Below are positions 34,605 to 46,400 of a DNA stretch of 64,000 nt, one piece after another. Each line of letters starts with the position of its first letter. Position 1 is the first letter of the stretch. The stretch is taken from NCBI GenBank assembly GCA_905221605.1, contig CAJNDS010000724.1, positions 788,001 through 852,000 of the forward strand, read 5' to 3'. This DNA comes from Symbiodinium natans. Its lineage: Eukaryota; Sar; Dinophyceae; Suessiales; Symbiodiniaceae. Under the pieces are notes generated by a model that saw nothing but the letters and a program-made list of their open reading frames with translations, was not told the DNA's origin and did not search any database. The position numbers and the translations under genes were made by a program.

Positions 34605-34761
34605 CTACTTGAAGGTTCATGGTACTTACTAACCAATTATAACTGTACTTATAGCCCTACTTATAAGTGGTATAACCCCTAAAAGGCCCTTTAGGGGTAT
34701 GATAAGTAGGGTTATAAGTACAGTTATAATTGGTTAGTAAGTACCATGAACCTCCAAGTAG
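34605..34761. repeat. MITE-like family C, near-perfect 157-nt palindrome
   Basis: Ends CTACTTGrAGGTTCATG; the arms of about 60 nt pair almost without mismatch around a short centre containing CCTAAAAGGCCCTTTAGG. Confidence 0.88.
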
Positions 34762-34786
34762 ACCTGGAGTCCCTCTGCGTCTTGGT

Positions 34787-34837
34787 ATGCCCATCACAGC
34801 GGCGGGGCCCGGCCGGATACCGCTGGACCCGTTGTTG
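34787..34837 (+). CDS. Possible first exon of the quinone oxidoreductase gene
   Basis: ATG at 34787 opens 17 codons ending at TTG, followed by a GT donor that is itself the start of a TTTAGGG array. Phase 0 matches the next exon. The peptide is not recognisably family sequence, and a MITE copy ends just upstream, so this is only a candidate start. Confidence 0.3.
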
Positions 34838-37800
34838 GTTTAGGGTTTAGGGTGTAGGGTTTAGGGTGTAGGGTTTAGGGTTTAGGGTTTAGGGTTTAGG
34901 GTTTAGGATGTAGGGTTTCGGGTTTTCGGGGCACTTAGGGTAGCTACATGGCCCCTTTATGTGGTCCCTGACCTCCTGTAGAGGGTTCTGATGTATGGGC
35001 CCAATCTTTTGTGCAGGGTATATAAGGGGCATGTAAGTTTTACCCTTTTAAGGGCCCATGTAACTGCACGTAGAGGCGCCTTCTGTTTCTTAGGGTTTGG
35101 AGCTTAGTTACCGCAGACTGTGTTTAAGGCTAGTTCCCCTCTTGTGTGTTTTTGGGTCTGGCGCTTGAGTACGGGACGGTGAACCCCTTTCTGAAATTGC
35201 GTTTTAGGGTGTAACTAGGCCGCTTAGGGTTTGGGGTGTAGGGTTTAGGGTTTAAGGTTCAGGTTTTAGGGTTTAGGGGTTTAGGGTTTAGGTTTAGGGT
35301 TTGGGGTTTGGGGTTAGGGTTTAGGGTTTAGGGTTTAGGGTTTAGGGTTTAGGGTTTAGGGTTTGGGAGAACTCTAGGAACCCCTATGCCCTGGCTGCTC
35401 GGTTAGGTGGTGGTGGAGGCCTTGGGCGCATCCTTGTCCGAGGGCATCTTGCAGTTGCGGCTGCAGGAACAGACACCCGACAGTTTAGGGTTTAGGGTTT
35501 AGGGTTTTAGGGTTTTAGGGTTTAGGGTTTAGGGTTTTGGGTTTAGGGTTTTATGCTTTCTGGGGTTGGGGTTCGTAGACTAAACCCTAAAGCCCCTAAA
35601 CGTTCACCCTAAGCCCTAAGCCCTAAACCCTAAACCCCAACCCTAAACCATGAGGCTCTACGGTGTGAGTTACTCCCCCTAAGCCTGAAACCCAACCCCA
35701 AACTTAACCTTAAAACCCCAAGGCTGAAGCCCTAAATCCTGAACCCTAAACCCTCTTCCTCATCCAGAAAAGCAAAACAACAAACAAGAAAGCCAGAATT
35801 CATGCAAAGATTCGTGGGCTCTTCTCGCATAGGCAATGGGACGAAAACGGAAAGTAAAGGGGAGGGTAAGGCCTCCGACAATCCGATACTCCCTCCTCAG
35901 GTCTAACTTTAATTTTATACTGGCCTGCTAAACCCTAAACCCTATACCCTAAACCCCAAACCCTAAACCCTACATTTTTTGCAAGATAGACGATCCACTC
36001 CTTCTATTCTATGACCCGCCCTGCAGAAGAGAAATGCGGGGTTGGCCGGGAGAGTGGGGGGGGGGGGGGGGGGCACGCCAGAAGGGTGTTTTTGTTTCAT
36101 ATATGGGGGTTTCCCAAATTAAGGGAACCTGGTCCTTATGACAGGGGAACTCTCCTATGAGGGGGTCTATATTCGGGATCCCTTATTATTTTCGTAAACC
36201 CCCCATGTTTGTCATTTCCGCGCTTGAGCTGCTAAGTCTAGGAGAGAAGAGAGAAGAACAGCAAACAGAAGATTTTTCCACATATTGTAAGCCTTCTTCC
36301 CACAACTTTAAACTTGGTTGTGGGCCTGTCTACGGATGGAGGTAGTGCAGGTTTAGGGTTTAGGGTTTAGGGTTTAGGGTTTAGGGTTTAGGGTTTAGGG
36401 TTTAGGGTTTAGGGTTTAGCGTTTAGGGTTTAGGGTTTAGGGTTTAGGGTTTAGACCCATGCAAGGAATCTGCCCCCGAGACCTCCAGCTGGCTTTGCGT
36501 CTTGTCTCCACATGGCCTTCAGGGCTTAGGGTGCGGTTTAGGGTTTAGGGTTTAGGGTTTCGGGTTTAGGGTTTAGGGTTTAGGGTTTAGGCTGTAGGGG
36601 GTTTAGGGTGTTTGGGGTGTTCAGGCTGTTTGAAGGTATTTGGGGTGTTTAGGGTGTTTGTTGTTCCAACCTCGAATGTCGGGTTTAGAGGCTTGGGGTT
36701 TAGGATGTAAGCGCACTCCTTCGATATCCAAGCAAGGTTGAGGGGTTAGCGTTAAGGGTTTAGGGTTTAGGGGTTAGGGTTTAGGGTTTAGGGTTTAAGG
36801 GTTTAGGGTTCAGGGTTCAGGGTTGAGTAGATAGGCCACAGGCCGCTTTGCATTGCTGATTTTCCCAAGCTGGGTTTTAAGAAGATCTGGTTGAGGAGCA
36901 CTCCTCGGAAATGTGAAGGGGCCAACCTCGCCAATGAGGGGTTTTGGGGTGCAATATAGGGGCCTGAAAAATTACAGCAGGGTTTGGGGGGGTTAATCGA
37001 TTTTAATTATAAAGGGGCTATGAAGGGAATCTGGTTTTTTAGTATCATGATCATGATAGTTATTGTTCTTATTGCTAGTATTATTATTGTTACAATTTGT
37101 TTAGTAGTTATTCCGACCCCCTGTATCACAATTGGCGGCCCCGTGGCTCTCTGCCAGGGATAGGGGCTTAAAGTAATTATGAGAGTTTGTGGGTTTAGGG
37201 TTTAGGGTTTAGGGTTTAGGGTTTAGGGTTTAGGGTGGGCCTCAAACAAAAAACAACCCCGCCTGGTGCCGATGGTGGTGTCAGTAACCACCTTTGCATA
37301 CTTTGCATGACCGGAATTTTGCCGTCATCATTGGACATCGTAGGTTGTAACGAGTGCGCATGTGGGCTGTTCCTCTAGTCGGGGGACTCCCTTAAACACC
37401 CCAAAGTACTATACTCCTTACTATGGAAACCCTCAAGGAAAGGATCCCTATTTCCGGAAACTCCCATAGAGCTTTCGTGCCACATGGGGCTTTGACTCTA
37501 GGGTTTAGGGTTCCGGGTTAAAAGTAGGAATTGAAGATGGCACAGGTGATCATCGAAGTCCACGCAGCTGCGGTGAATTTTCCTGATTTGCTCATGACCT
37601 GCGGTGGTTATCAGCTCCTGGACCTGCATCGACTAGCTTTGAGTACCAGGACTTTAAAATTTAGGTTTAGGGTTTAGGGTTTAGGGTTTAGGGTTTAGGG
37701 TTTAGGGTTTAGGGTTTAGGGTTTAGGGTTTAGGGTTTAGGGTTTAGGGTTTAAGGCTTAGGGTTCAGGGTTTAGGGACCACTTAGGAGCTGAATGAGTA

Positions 37801-40800
37801 CACTTTACATTTTCTGGGATAATAGAATCACCTGTAGATCTGAAAGTCTACACTTCTTTTGTTTTTTTTTTTTTTTTGGGGGGGGGGGGGCTTACGAACT
37901 CAGCAACTAACACCACTCTTGTGGTCTCCAGCAGCTGAGAGCCTTGACTCCCGATTCCTTGTCCAAGTGATACCTCCCCCCTAAACCTTGAACCCTAATC
38001 CCTAAACCCTACCTAAACCCTCAACCCTAAACCCTGAACCCTAAACCCTAAACCCTAAACCCTAAGGCCTCGCCCTCCACATCTCCCAGCATGCTCGCGC
38101 CTCTCGATCCCTCAGTCAGGTATCGCCCGCAGCTGCCCTACACACCTGGAACGGAAGCTGCTGGCATCATCCGGGCGGTGGGACAGCAGGTGGCCTGGGT
38201 CTCGGGTTTAGGGTTTAGGGTTTAGGGGTTAGGGGCTAGGGGTCAGGGGTTAGGGGTTAGGGGCTAGGGTTTGGGGGAATTGGGACAGCAGGTGGGCTTT
38301 GTCAAAGTTTCATCTGGGCCGCCACATGTGTAGCGCCACATTCCAATTTCCAAACCTGTACACATTCGTCAAACCGTTACACAAATTTTGCGAAACTGCT
38401 TTCCTTCCCGACCGATAATTCGTTGTGATGTGATTCATGAGGAGGCAGATCGTGGCGTCTTGGAGTTGTTAAGGTCAGGTGGGGAAAATGGCCCAAGTCA
38501 AAGCCTCACCACTATTCGCGTAAGAACACCCCCCCCCCCCCCCCCCCCCCGAAAAACAGATACAAGTATTCCTTCCTATTGAGGTAATATAGGGATTATT
38601 ATCTTGTTGTTTTTTGGTGGTTCCTAAGCAAATAGGAGCTGCTACGGCCACCTTTGAAGTATGCAGGCTGGAGCCTGCCCACGAGCCCTTGGACAATTGC
38701 TGAGAGTTTAGAGTTTATAGGCTTTTTGGTTTAGGGTTTAGGGTTTATAGGTTTTAGGGTTATAGGGTTGAAGCAGGAATTGGGTTCGCTGGCCAGGCAC
38801 TAGAAGACGCATGCGGAACCTCAGAATCTTTTGTTCTGCTAACCTTAAGCCCCTCAACCCCTACACCCTGAATCATAAACCTACACCCAAGGCCCTGAAC
38901 CCAAAACCGTATCGGGTTTCGGGTTTCGATGTTGGCTTGAATCTTGCTTCTGTAATCCCAAATCCCTGAGCCGAACCCTGCTAGACCCGATTCCTGAACT
39001 GTGAACCTCAGGCTACCCCCCACCCTAGAAACCCTGCAAGCCCCGAGCCGTGCAAGCTTCGTACCCCCCGGACAAAAAACCCAGAAGGCTTACGGCCTAC
39101 AACCCCAAACCCTAAACCGTAAACCCTAAACCCTAAACCCTAAACCCTAAACCCTAAGCCCTAAGCCCGAATCAAACAGAAGCCCTGCATCCCCAAATCT
39201 CACAAAGCAGATGTTGGCAGGTCAAAGGTCTCTCAGAAGGGCAGCAGGTGATGGTGAGCCTTCCTGAGGCACAATGGGGGCCTAAACCTTGCACCCTTGG
39301 GGAAGGGGGGTTAGGGTTTAGGGTTTAGGGTTTAGGGTTTAGGGTTTATGGCATCATGAGCTTGTGTTTAGGGTTTTTAGGGCCTCAACTTTGGGGCTTC
39401 AACATCTTGGGTTTAATTAGGGTTTAGGGCTTCGGGTTTGGGGTGAATTAGTGTTCGGGCCTCGGGGGTTGTCACGTTTAGGGCTTCTTGCCGTGTGGGG
39501 CTTCGGGGTTCCGAAGCCTCGGGTTCAAAAGGTTTAGGGGTTTAGGTTGGGATGTTCCTTATACTAACAGTCCCCTTATAGGGACTATAGTACCCCCCTA
39601 TTACAATCTCTAAAAAAGGGACTGTTCGTATAAGGGGGAACATCTCAAGGTTGAGGGCTTGGGTTTTGTGAAAATCTGGCTCTTCGTCTTGGGCCCGATC
39701 CTACTGGCAACCCGGCACCCCTGAAGCCTACAGGGTGGGGCCCCCTAGTTATAAGTAGAGTTATAAGGGCCCTAAATTGGGTTATAACCTGTAGAGCCAT
39801 CAGTCCCTCCAAGCTCTGGGGTATGCTCCACCCTAAGCCCTAAGCCATGAACCCTAAAACCCTAAACTTCTAAACTCTAAACCCGAAACCCTAAACTTCT
39901 AAACCCTTAACCCCAAACCCCAAACCCTTAACATCTAAACCCTAAACCCTAAACCCTAAATCCTAAACCCTAAACTTCTAAACCCTAAACCCTAAACCCT
40001 AAACCCTGAACCCTGAACCCTAAACCCTAAACCCTAGCCCTAAACCCTAAACGCCAAACCCCAGGGCTGCATGGCCTCCTGGCTCACTGCTCCCGCAGCT
40101 GCCTGCACGGCCCTGCCACCCAGGTCCTGCGGCGTTAGGGTTTAGGGTTTAGGGTTTAGGATTTAGGATTTAGGGTTTAGGGTTTAGGGTTTAGGGTTTA
40201 GGGTTTAGGGTTTAGGGTTAGAGTTTACGCTTTAGGGTTAGAGTTTAGGGTTTAGGGTTTAGGCTTTTCGGGTTTAGGGTTCAGGGTTCAGGGTTTAGGG
40301 TTTAGGGTTAGGGTTTAGGGTGTTGGTTCCTCAGGTAACCCCCACTGTTGTAAGTTAGTTTAAGGTCCTTAAGGCCAGTTTCCTAACAACCAAGGTGCCA
40401 GCAGCTCTACATTGCGAGACAAGTTCTGATTCTTAAAGCCCTGAAACACCTAAACCCCCAATCTCCAACCCCAAAAAATTGAATACTAAACCCTCCGCTT
40501 TGGTGTACTACGCCCCCAAACCCCTAAGTCAACCCTAAACCCTAAACCCTGAACCCTAAACCCTAAACCCTAAACCCTGAACCCTGAACCCTAAACCCTA
40601 AACCAAAAACCCAAACCCGTCCAGAGGCTCTCCCTCCAGGAAGGAGCCGCCTTCAGTGTGGCCTTCTCCACGGCCTTTCATTGCCTCGTGGAGAGGGCCG
40701 GGTGGCCAAAACTCGTGTTTAGGATTCAGGGTTTAGGGTTTAGGGTTTAGGGTTTAGGGTGCAGTGTTTAGGCTTTAGGGTTTAGGGCTCAGGGTTTAGG

Positions 40801-43425
40801 ACTCGTGGCGTTCAGGGCTTGAAGTTTAGGCCTCAGGGTGCTCACGGGAGTCATGCCTGGGCCCCTAAGGATGTACGTCTAAGAGCTTCCCTTAGATCTT
40901 CTCCTAATACCAAAAGAATAAAAAAAAATCATATTCCCCATATTACCCTTAATAAGGAATTTCTTCTTCTTATTATTATTATTATTGTGTTTTTGATTGT
41001 TTTTTGGGGTGGGTTCGTAAGCAATTGGTAGTAACATGCCCATCAATTGCCTTAGAGGATCTTTATGCAGAGTCCCCAAGTTCAAGCGGCTTCCATTGCC
41101 TCAAGGGGTCCAAGGGAGAGTCCCGTGAGGCGCAGGGTTTAGGACTTCTGGGGTTCAGGGTTTGAAGTTTAGGGTTTAGGGTTTAGGGTTTAGGGTTTAG
41201 GGTTTAGGGTTTAGGGTTTAGGGCAGCCCATGAAATGGGGACAGCATCCTACCAAGCTCAGACTTTAATTTGAGTCAGGAGGCACAGTTGGGTGGTCGGA
41301 TTCAGGCGATTCAGGTAGTAGTCCTGGGTTGAGCTCTTGCAGGTTGTTCGGCTGAGGGTTTTTGGATAAGGGGCTGATGCGCAAATTTTCTGAAAGCAAC
41401 ACGCTAACCCCTCAACGTGCAATTGAAGCATGGGCCCGCGTGGGCCCTAGGCACTTTTCTAGGAAAAACACGGAGCCCTGAAACAGGGGGCAGATATTTC
41501 AGAGAATCCCTGCCTCGTGTGGGAACTCAACCATGAGCTTGGCCTGAAATCTTTCGAGGGTTTCGCTGCATCCGAAGTTCAGGGTTTAGGGTTTTAGGGT
41601 TTAGGGTTCAGGGTTTAGGGTTTAGGGTTTAGGGTTTAAGGAACGCCTTAAAACCGAACAACCGCTAAGCCCTGAGCCCAAGGTCATTCTCCGGCGCCAC
41701 ATACCCGAAGTCCAAAACAACAAACCCTAAACCCTACACCCTACACTCTACACCCTACACCCTACACCCTAAACCCTAAACCCTAAACCCTAAACCCTAA
41801 ACCCTAAACCCTAAACCCTAAACCCTAAACCCTAAACCCTAAACCCTAGCCATTCCACAGTCCCATGCCTCGCTTGGGGCTTTTTTTTCCCCTTGTCACA
41901 GTCAAGGCGCACACCACGGCCGCCGACTGCGTGCTGGCACCCTGCCACGGTTTAGGGTTTAGGGTTTAGGGTTTAGGGTTTAGGGTTTAGGGTTTAGGGT
42001 GTAGGGTTTAGGGTTTAGGGTTTAGGGTTTAGGGTTTAGGGCTAAACCCTACACCTATCCAGGTCTTGGGTGGAAAGGACTTTGAGTGTCGTGGCGTGGG
42101 GTTTAGATTTTTCGGGGCATGGTCAGGCTTTTCGGCGTCTTCTTGCTGCATCTAGCCTCATTGCCCTACGAGTTGTTCGGGTTTAGCTTGTCCAAGCAGG
42201 GCTTCGGGTTTAGGGTTAGGGGTTTAGGGGTTTAGGGGTTTAGGGGTTTAGGGGTTTAGGGGTTTAGGGGTTTAGGGGTTTAGGGGTTTAGGGGTTTAGG
42301 GGTTTAGGGGTTTAGGGGTTTAGGGGTTTAGGGGGTTAGGGGGTTAGGGGTTTAGGGGTTTAGGGGTTTAGGGGTTTAGGGGTTTAGGGGTTTAGGGGTT
42401 TAGGGGTTTAGGGGTTTAGGGGTTTAGGGGTTTAGGGGTTTAGGGGTTTAGGGGTGTAGGGGTGTAGGGGTGTAGGGGTGTAGGGGTGTAGGGGTTTAGG
42501 GGTTTAGGGGTTTAGGGGTTTAGGGTTTAGCGGTTTAGGGGTTTAGGGGTTTAGGGTTTATAGGGTTTAGGGTTTACGGGGGCGGGTTGGGTTGCGGGTT
42601 TAGGGTTTAGGCAGCAGCTTGTCCAAACCGGCAGAACTATGCAAAGTATTCAAGAACCAGCATCCTGACTTGGGACGTTCCCCATATACTAACTGTCCTC
42701 AATAGGGATTATAGTACCCCTATTATAATCCCTATAGCTCCCGCCCTAAAGCCTAAGCCCATCGCGAACCGACCCTACACGTGAAGCGTGGGTCCAACTC
42801 ATACAAAAACCCTATGCCGCCCCAAAGAGCTCATGTGAACCATTCCGGCAGCTGAGGTGAACGGTGCTACCGGTGGAGTGGGATTGGCAGCTGTCCAGGC
42901 GGTCCGAGGGGTTTAGGCGGTTTGAGGTTTGGAGTTTTCAGGGGTGCGCTGTACTGGATTAGGTTTGAACATAACTTTTACTACCCTTATAATCCCCGAC
43001 ATAGTTCTTCTAAAGCCATAAAAACTGGAATTTTATAGGCCCCCAGACCTACCCCGAAGCAGATGCTGACGTACCCTCATGCCCAGGTTCACGTCCTTGT
43101 AGGCCTGTATATGGAATGGAGCTTAAGGTTTCGGGTTTAGGGTTTTTGGCTTAGGGCTTAGGGCTCAAGAAGTTGCACAGAGGGGAAAAGGGGGGGGGGG
43201 GGGTTATGTTCAGGAGCCCGCGTCTGCTCTTCACTCAGTCAGGTGGCTCGCGCGCTCAAGTGCCGCAAGATCATTGCCACGGGCCGGGGCCGGGAGAAGC
43301 TCGCGCCTCGGCGTTCTTCATCGCTGTCTGGTATTTTGTGTCGTTCTGCCTGCTCTGATACAACGATGATGATGATGATGATGATGGTGATGATGATGGT
43401 GATGGTGATGGTGATCATCATGATA

Positions 43426-43464
<39 letters not shown>

Positions 43465-46400
43465 TCTCGTAGTATTTAAGTATCATCATAGCAGTAGCTT
43501 TGTATTTCATAGCGATCAGAATCAGTAGGAATCAGCCCGTCAGAATGAGATCAAGAATGCTCAGAGCACCTCGAGCTCCGGATGTCCTTCTCTGGCCAGT
43601 CTTCTTACGTGGGGTTTTTGGGAGTTCCTATAGTAAGGATTATGGCCTTTTCATTTTTATTTTGATGTTTATTTATTATTATTTGTTATTATATATATTT
43701 TTTGGGGGGTGGTACTTTCGGGATGTCCATTCATGCTCACCAAGATTGACTCGTCCTTCAGGGTTCATGCCCACCAAGATTGACTCCTACGCACTCGTTT
43801 AGATCGCTGGATGGTAGCTGCCATGCACTTGCTGAAGTTTACCATTACGTTCGCGGTTGCCGATTCTACTTCTATATTTCTATGTTCACGACACACTATT
43901 GCTGTCACTTTTGTCCTCCTTCTCTTACTCTGACTGTTTCTTTTACTTCTACCTTACAATATGGGTGCTGTCAGAACCCTTTTGGGGTACCCTAAATATT
44001 AGGTGCCGTAGTATCATCGGGATCCAAAAAGCCTAAACCCTAATTCCTAAACCCTAAACCCTAAACCCTGAGGGACCACAATTTTGACAACCACCCATAT
44101 GGTGATTACTCTTCGGATCAGCCTCAGGACATGGGCTTCGACAGGTTCCCTGAACCGGGTTTAGGGTTTAGGGTTTAGGGTTTGGGGTTTGGGGTTTGGG
44201 GTTTGGGGTCTAGGGTTTAGGGCTTAGGGTCACGATAATACGAGCTGCCTGTAGGAGGTTCAGGGCACTTGTAACCCAGCTGCACAAATAACCCCCCTAA
44301 GTCCCCTAAGTAGGTTATAACTGTACTTATAGTTGGGGTTCTACAGGGTGGGGCCCCCTTACTATACTAACTGTAGTTAAGGGACTTAGAACCTAACTTA
44401 GGGTCCTTATAACCCAATTTAGGGCCCTTATAACTCTACTTATAACTAGGGGGCCCCACCCTGTAAGTCCGCATGAACCTCCAGGTAGATCCTTGAAGAA
44501 CACAAACCCGAAGGTCAATACATACGTTTCTGCTAGCTTCTACTTATGTGTACCCCTGCTCTATCATATCTACACGGAAAACCCTTCAACTTAATCTTGG
44601 CTTTCTTGTGGCTGGCTCTTAGGACTTTAACCTTTTGGGCTTTTGTAGAAGCTACAATAAGGAGCCTAAAAGTTAAACTTTTAGGAGGGGTTCGGAAGTC
44701 ACCCAGATAATCCTTAAGCCTTAGAACCCTAAAACCTATGCCAAGCTTGTCCTTCTCCCCAGGCCGTGGTCGCGCGCCTGGGCGCGACCTGCTGCCTGGA
44801 TCTGGAGGCTGAGTGGGTTTTAGCATAATAGGGTTTAGGGTTTCGGGTTTCGGGTTTTTAGGGTTCAGGGTGCTGAGAATGGAAACTTATGTCGGGCTAA
44901 ACCCTAAACCCCTAAACCCTGAACCCAAAACGCGCTGAACCCTAAACCCTAAACCCTGAACCCTAAACCCTAAACCCTAAACCCTAAACCCGAAACGGAA
45001 CGCCTTTTTGTAGCCGCCCAATGTCGCGCTCCCCGAGGAGGTCACGCTGGCGCAGGCGCTGAAGGCCGAGACCGGCGGCCAGGGCCACGCGGCTCTCGCA
45101 GCCTACGGGGTTCTTCGGGTTTAGGGTTTAGGGTTTAGGGTTTAGGGTTTAGGGTTTAGGGTTAGGGTTTAGGGTTTAGGGTTCCTTCAAGGGTATTGTA
45201 CTATATGGGAAAGCCAAAATCGCGGGAACTCCTCTGCTTCTTAGTAAGGAAGGAGGCAAGGAAGGGACCTTCTATCACCCTACAATAATATACGCTTTAA
45301 GGGCATGTTGTGGGTACTTCCTTCGACCGTATTTAAGTCATTGCGGCCGAGGGGTTTCAGGGGTTTAGGGGCGTAGGTCTGGCTGGTAACCCTAAACCCT
45401 AAACCCTAAACCCTAAACCCTAAACCCTAAACCCTAAACCCTAAACCCTAAACCCTAAACCCTGTCAGCCGCCAGGACCCAGGATTCCCGGTAGTACCCC
45501 CTTGCTCTCCTGGTTCTGTAGGTCCCCCCGGCATCCCTTCTATCAGGGTTTAGGGTTTAGGGTTTAGGGTTTAGGGCAATCCGAAGCCCTAAATCCTTAA
45601 TCTGGCAGCGCTCCATGGCGCGCACCTTTCTTCTGAGGCCTTCCCTGCTGTATTCTAACCAAGGTCTATAGTTCTGGTTGATGAATCCAGCTAGCACAAG
45701 ACATGGAGTGATAGTCGCCGTAAACCCTAAAGCCCTAAACCCTAAACCCTAAACCCTAAACCCTAAACCCTCAAACTCCCAAACCTGTACCCAGGTGTGG
45801 ATGTGGTGTTTGATACCATCGGAGGCGAGGTCTTCGACGAGTCCTTGCGCGGAACGGCTTGGGGCGCTCGTGTGCTGGTCGTTGGCTTTGCATCTGGGAA
45901 GCACCCCAGCATCCGCGCGAACTATGACGCTCGGCTTGAGCCAAATTAAGTAACGAAAGCAGGTGGGAGCCATGAGGCATAGTAGGTCTCTCAACCCTAT
46001 AGAAGCCTTATCCCCGAACACACAAGTCGAAACCCTATCGTGGCCTACAGAGCGTGCCAGTTCATTTTTTTGTTGGGCAGGTGCAGAGGCGGACTTAGGC
46101 CTCAAGCGGCCCACGCAAAACAATCAATCAACCCTAAACCCCGAAACTCCGAAACCCCAAGACCCCAAGACCCAAAACCGTAAACCCTAAACCCTTAACC
46201 CTAAACCCTAAGCCCGATAAGCCCGAAGCCCTAAGCCCTAAACCCCAAACCCTAAACCCTAAACCCTAAACCCTAAACCCTAAACCCTAAACCCTTCCCC
46301 CCCTCCAGAATGCGAGGCGTTGATCAAAGGTCTTACCATCATGGGCTGCCGTGCAGGTGAAAGCGTGCGCCGCGCCCTTAGAGTGAGAGTTCTGAGGCTG

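Noticed and set aside
42208-42560. CRISPR-like regular repeats
   Set aside because: Direct octamer repeats without spacers in eukaryotic-type DNA.
43243-43479. Open frame continuing into poly-Met
   Set aside because: Only the first 60 nt are the quinone oxidoreductase exon; the rest is an ATG repeat in the intron.
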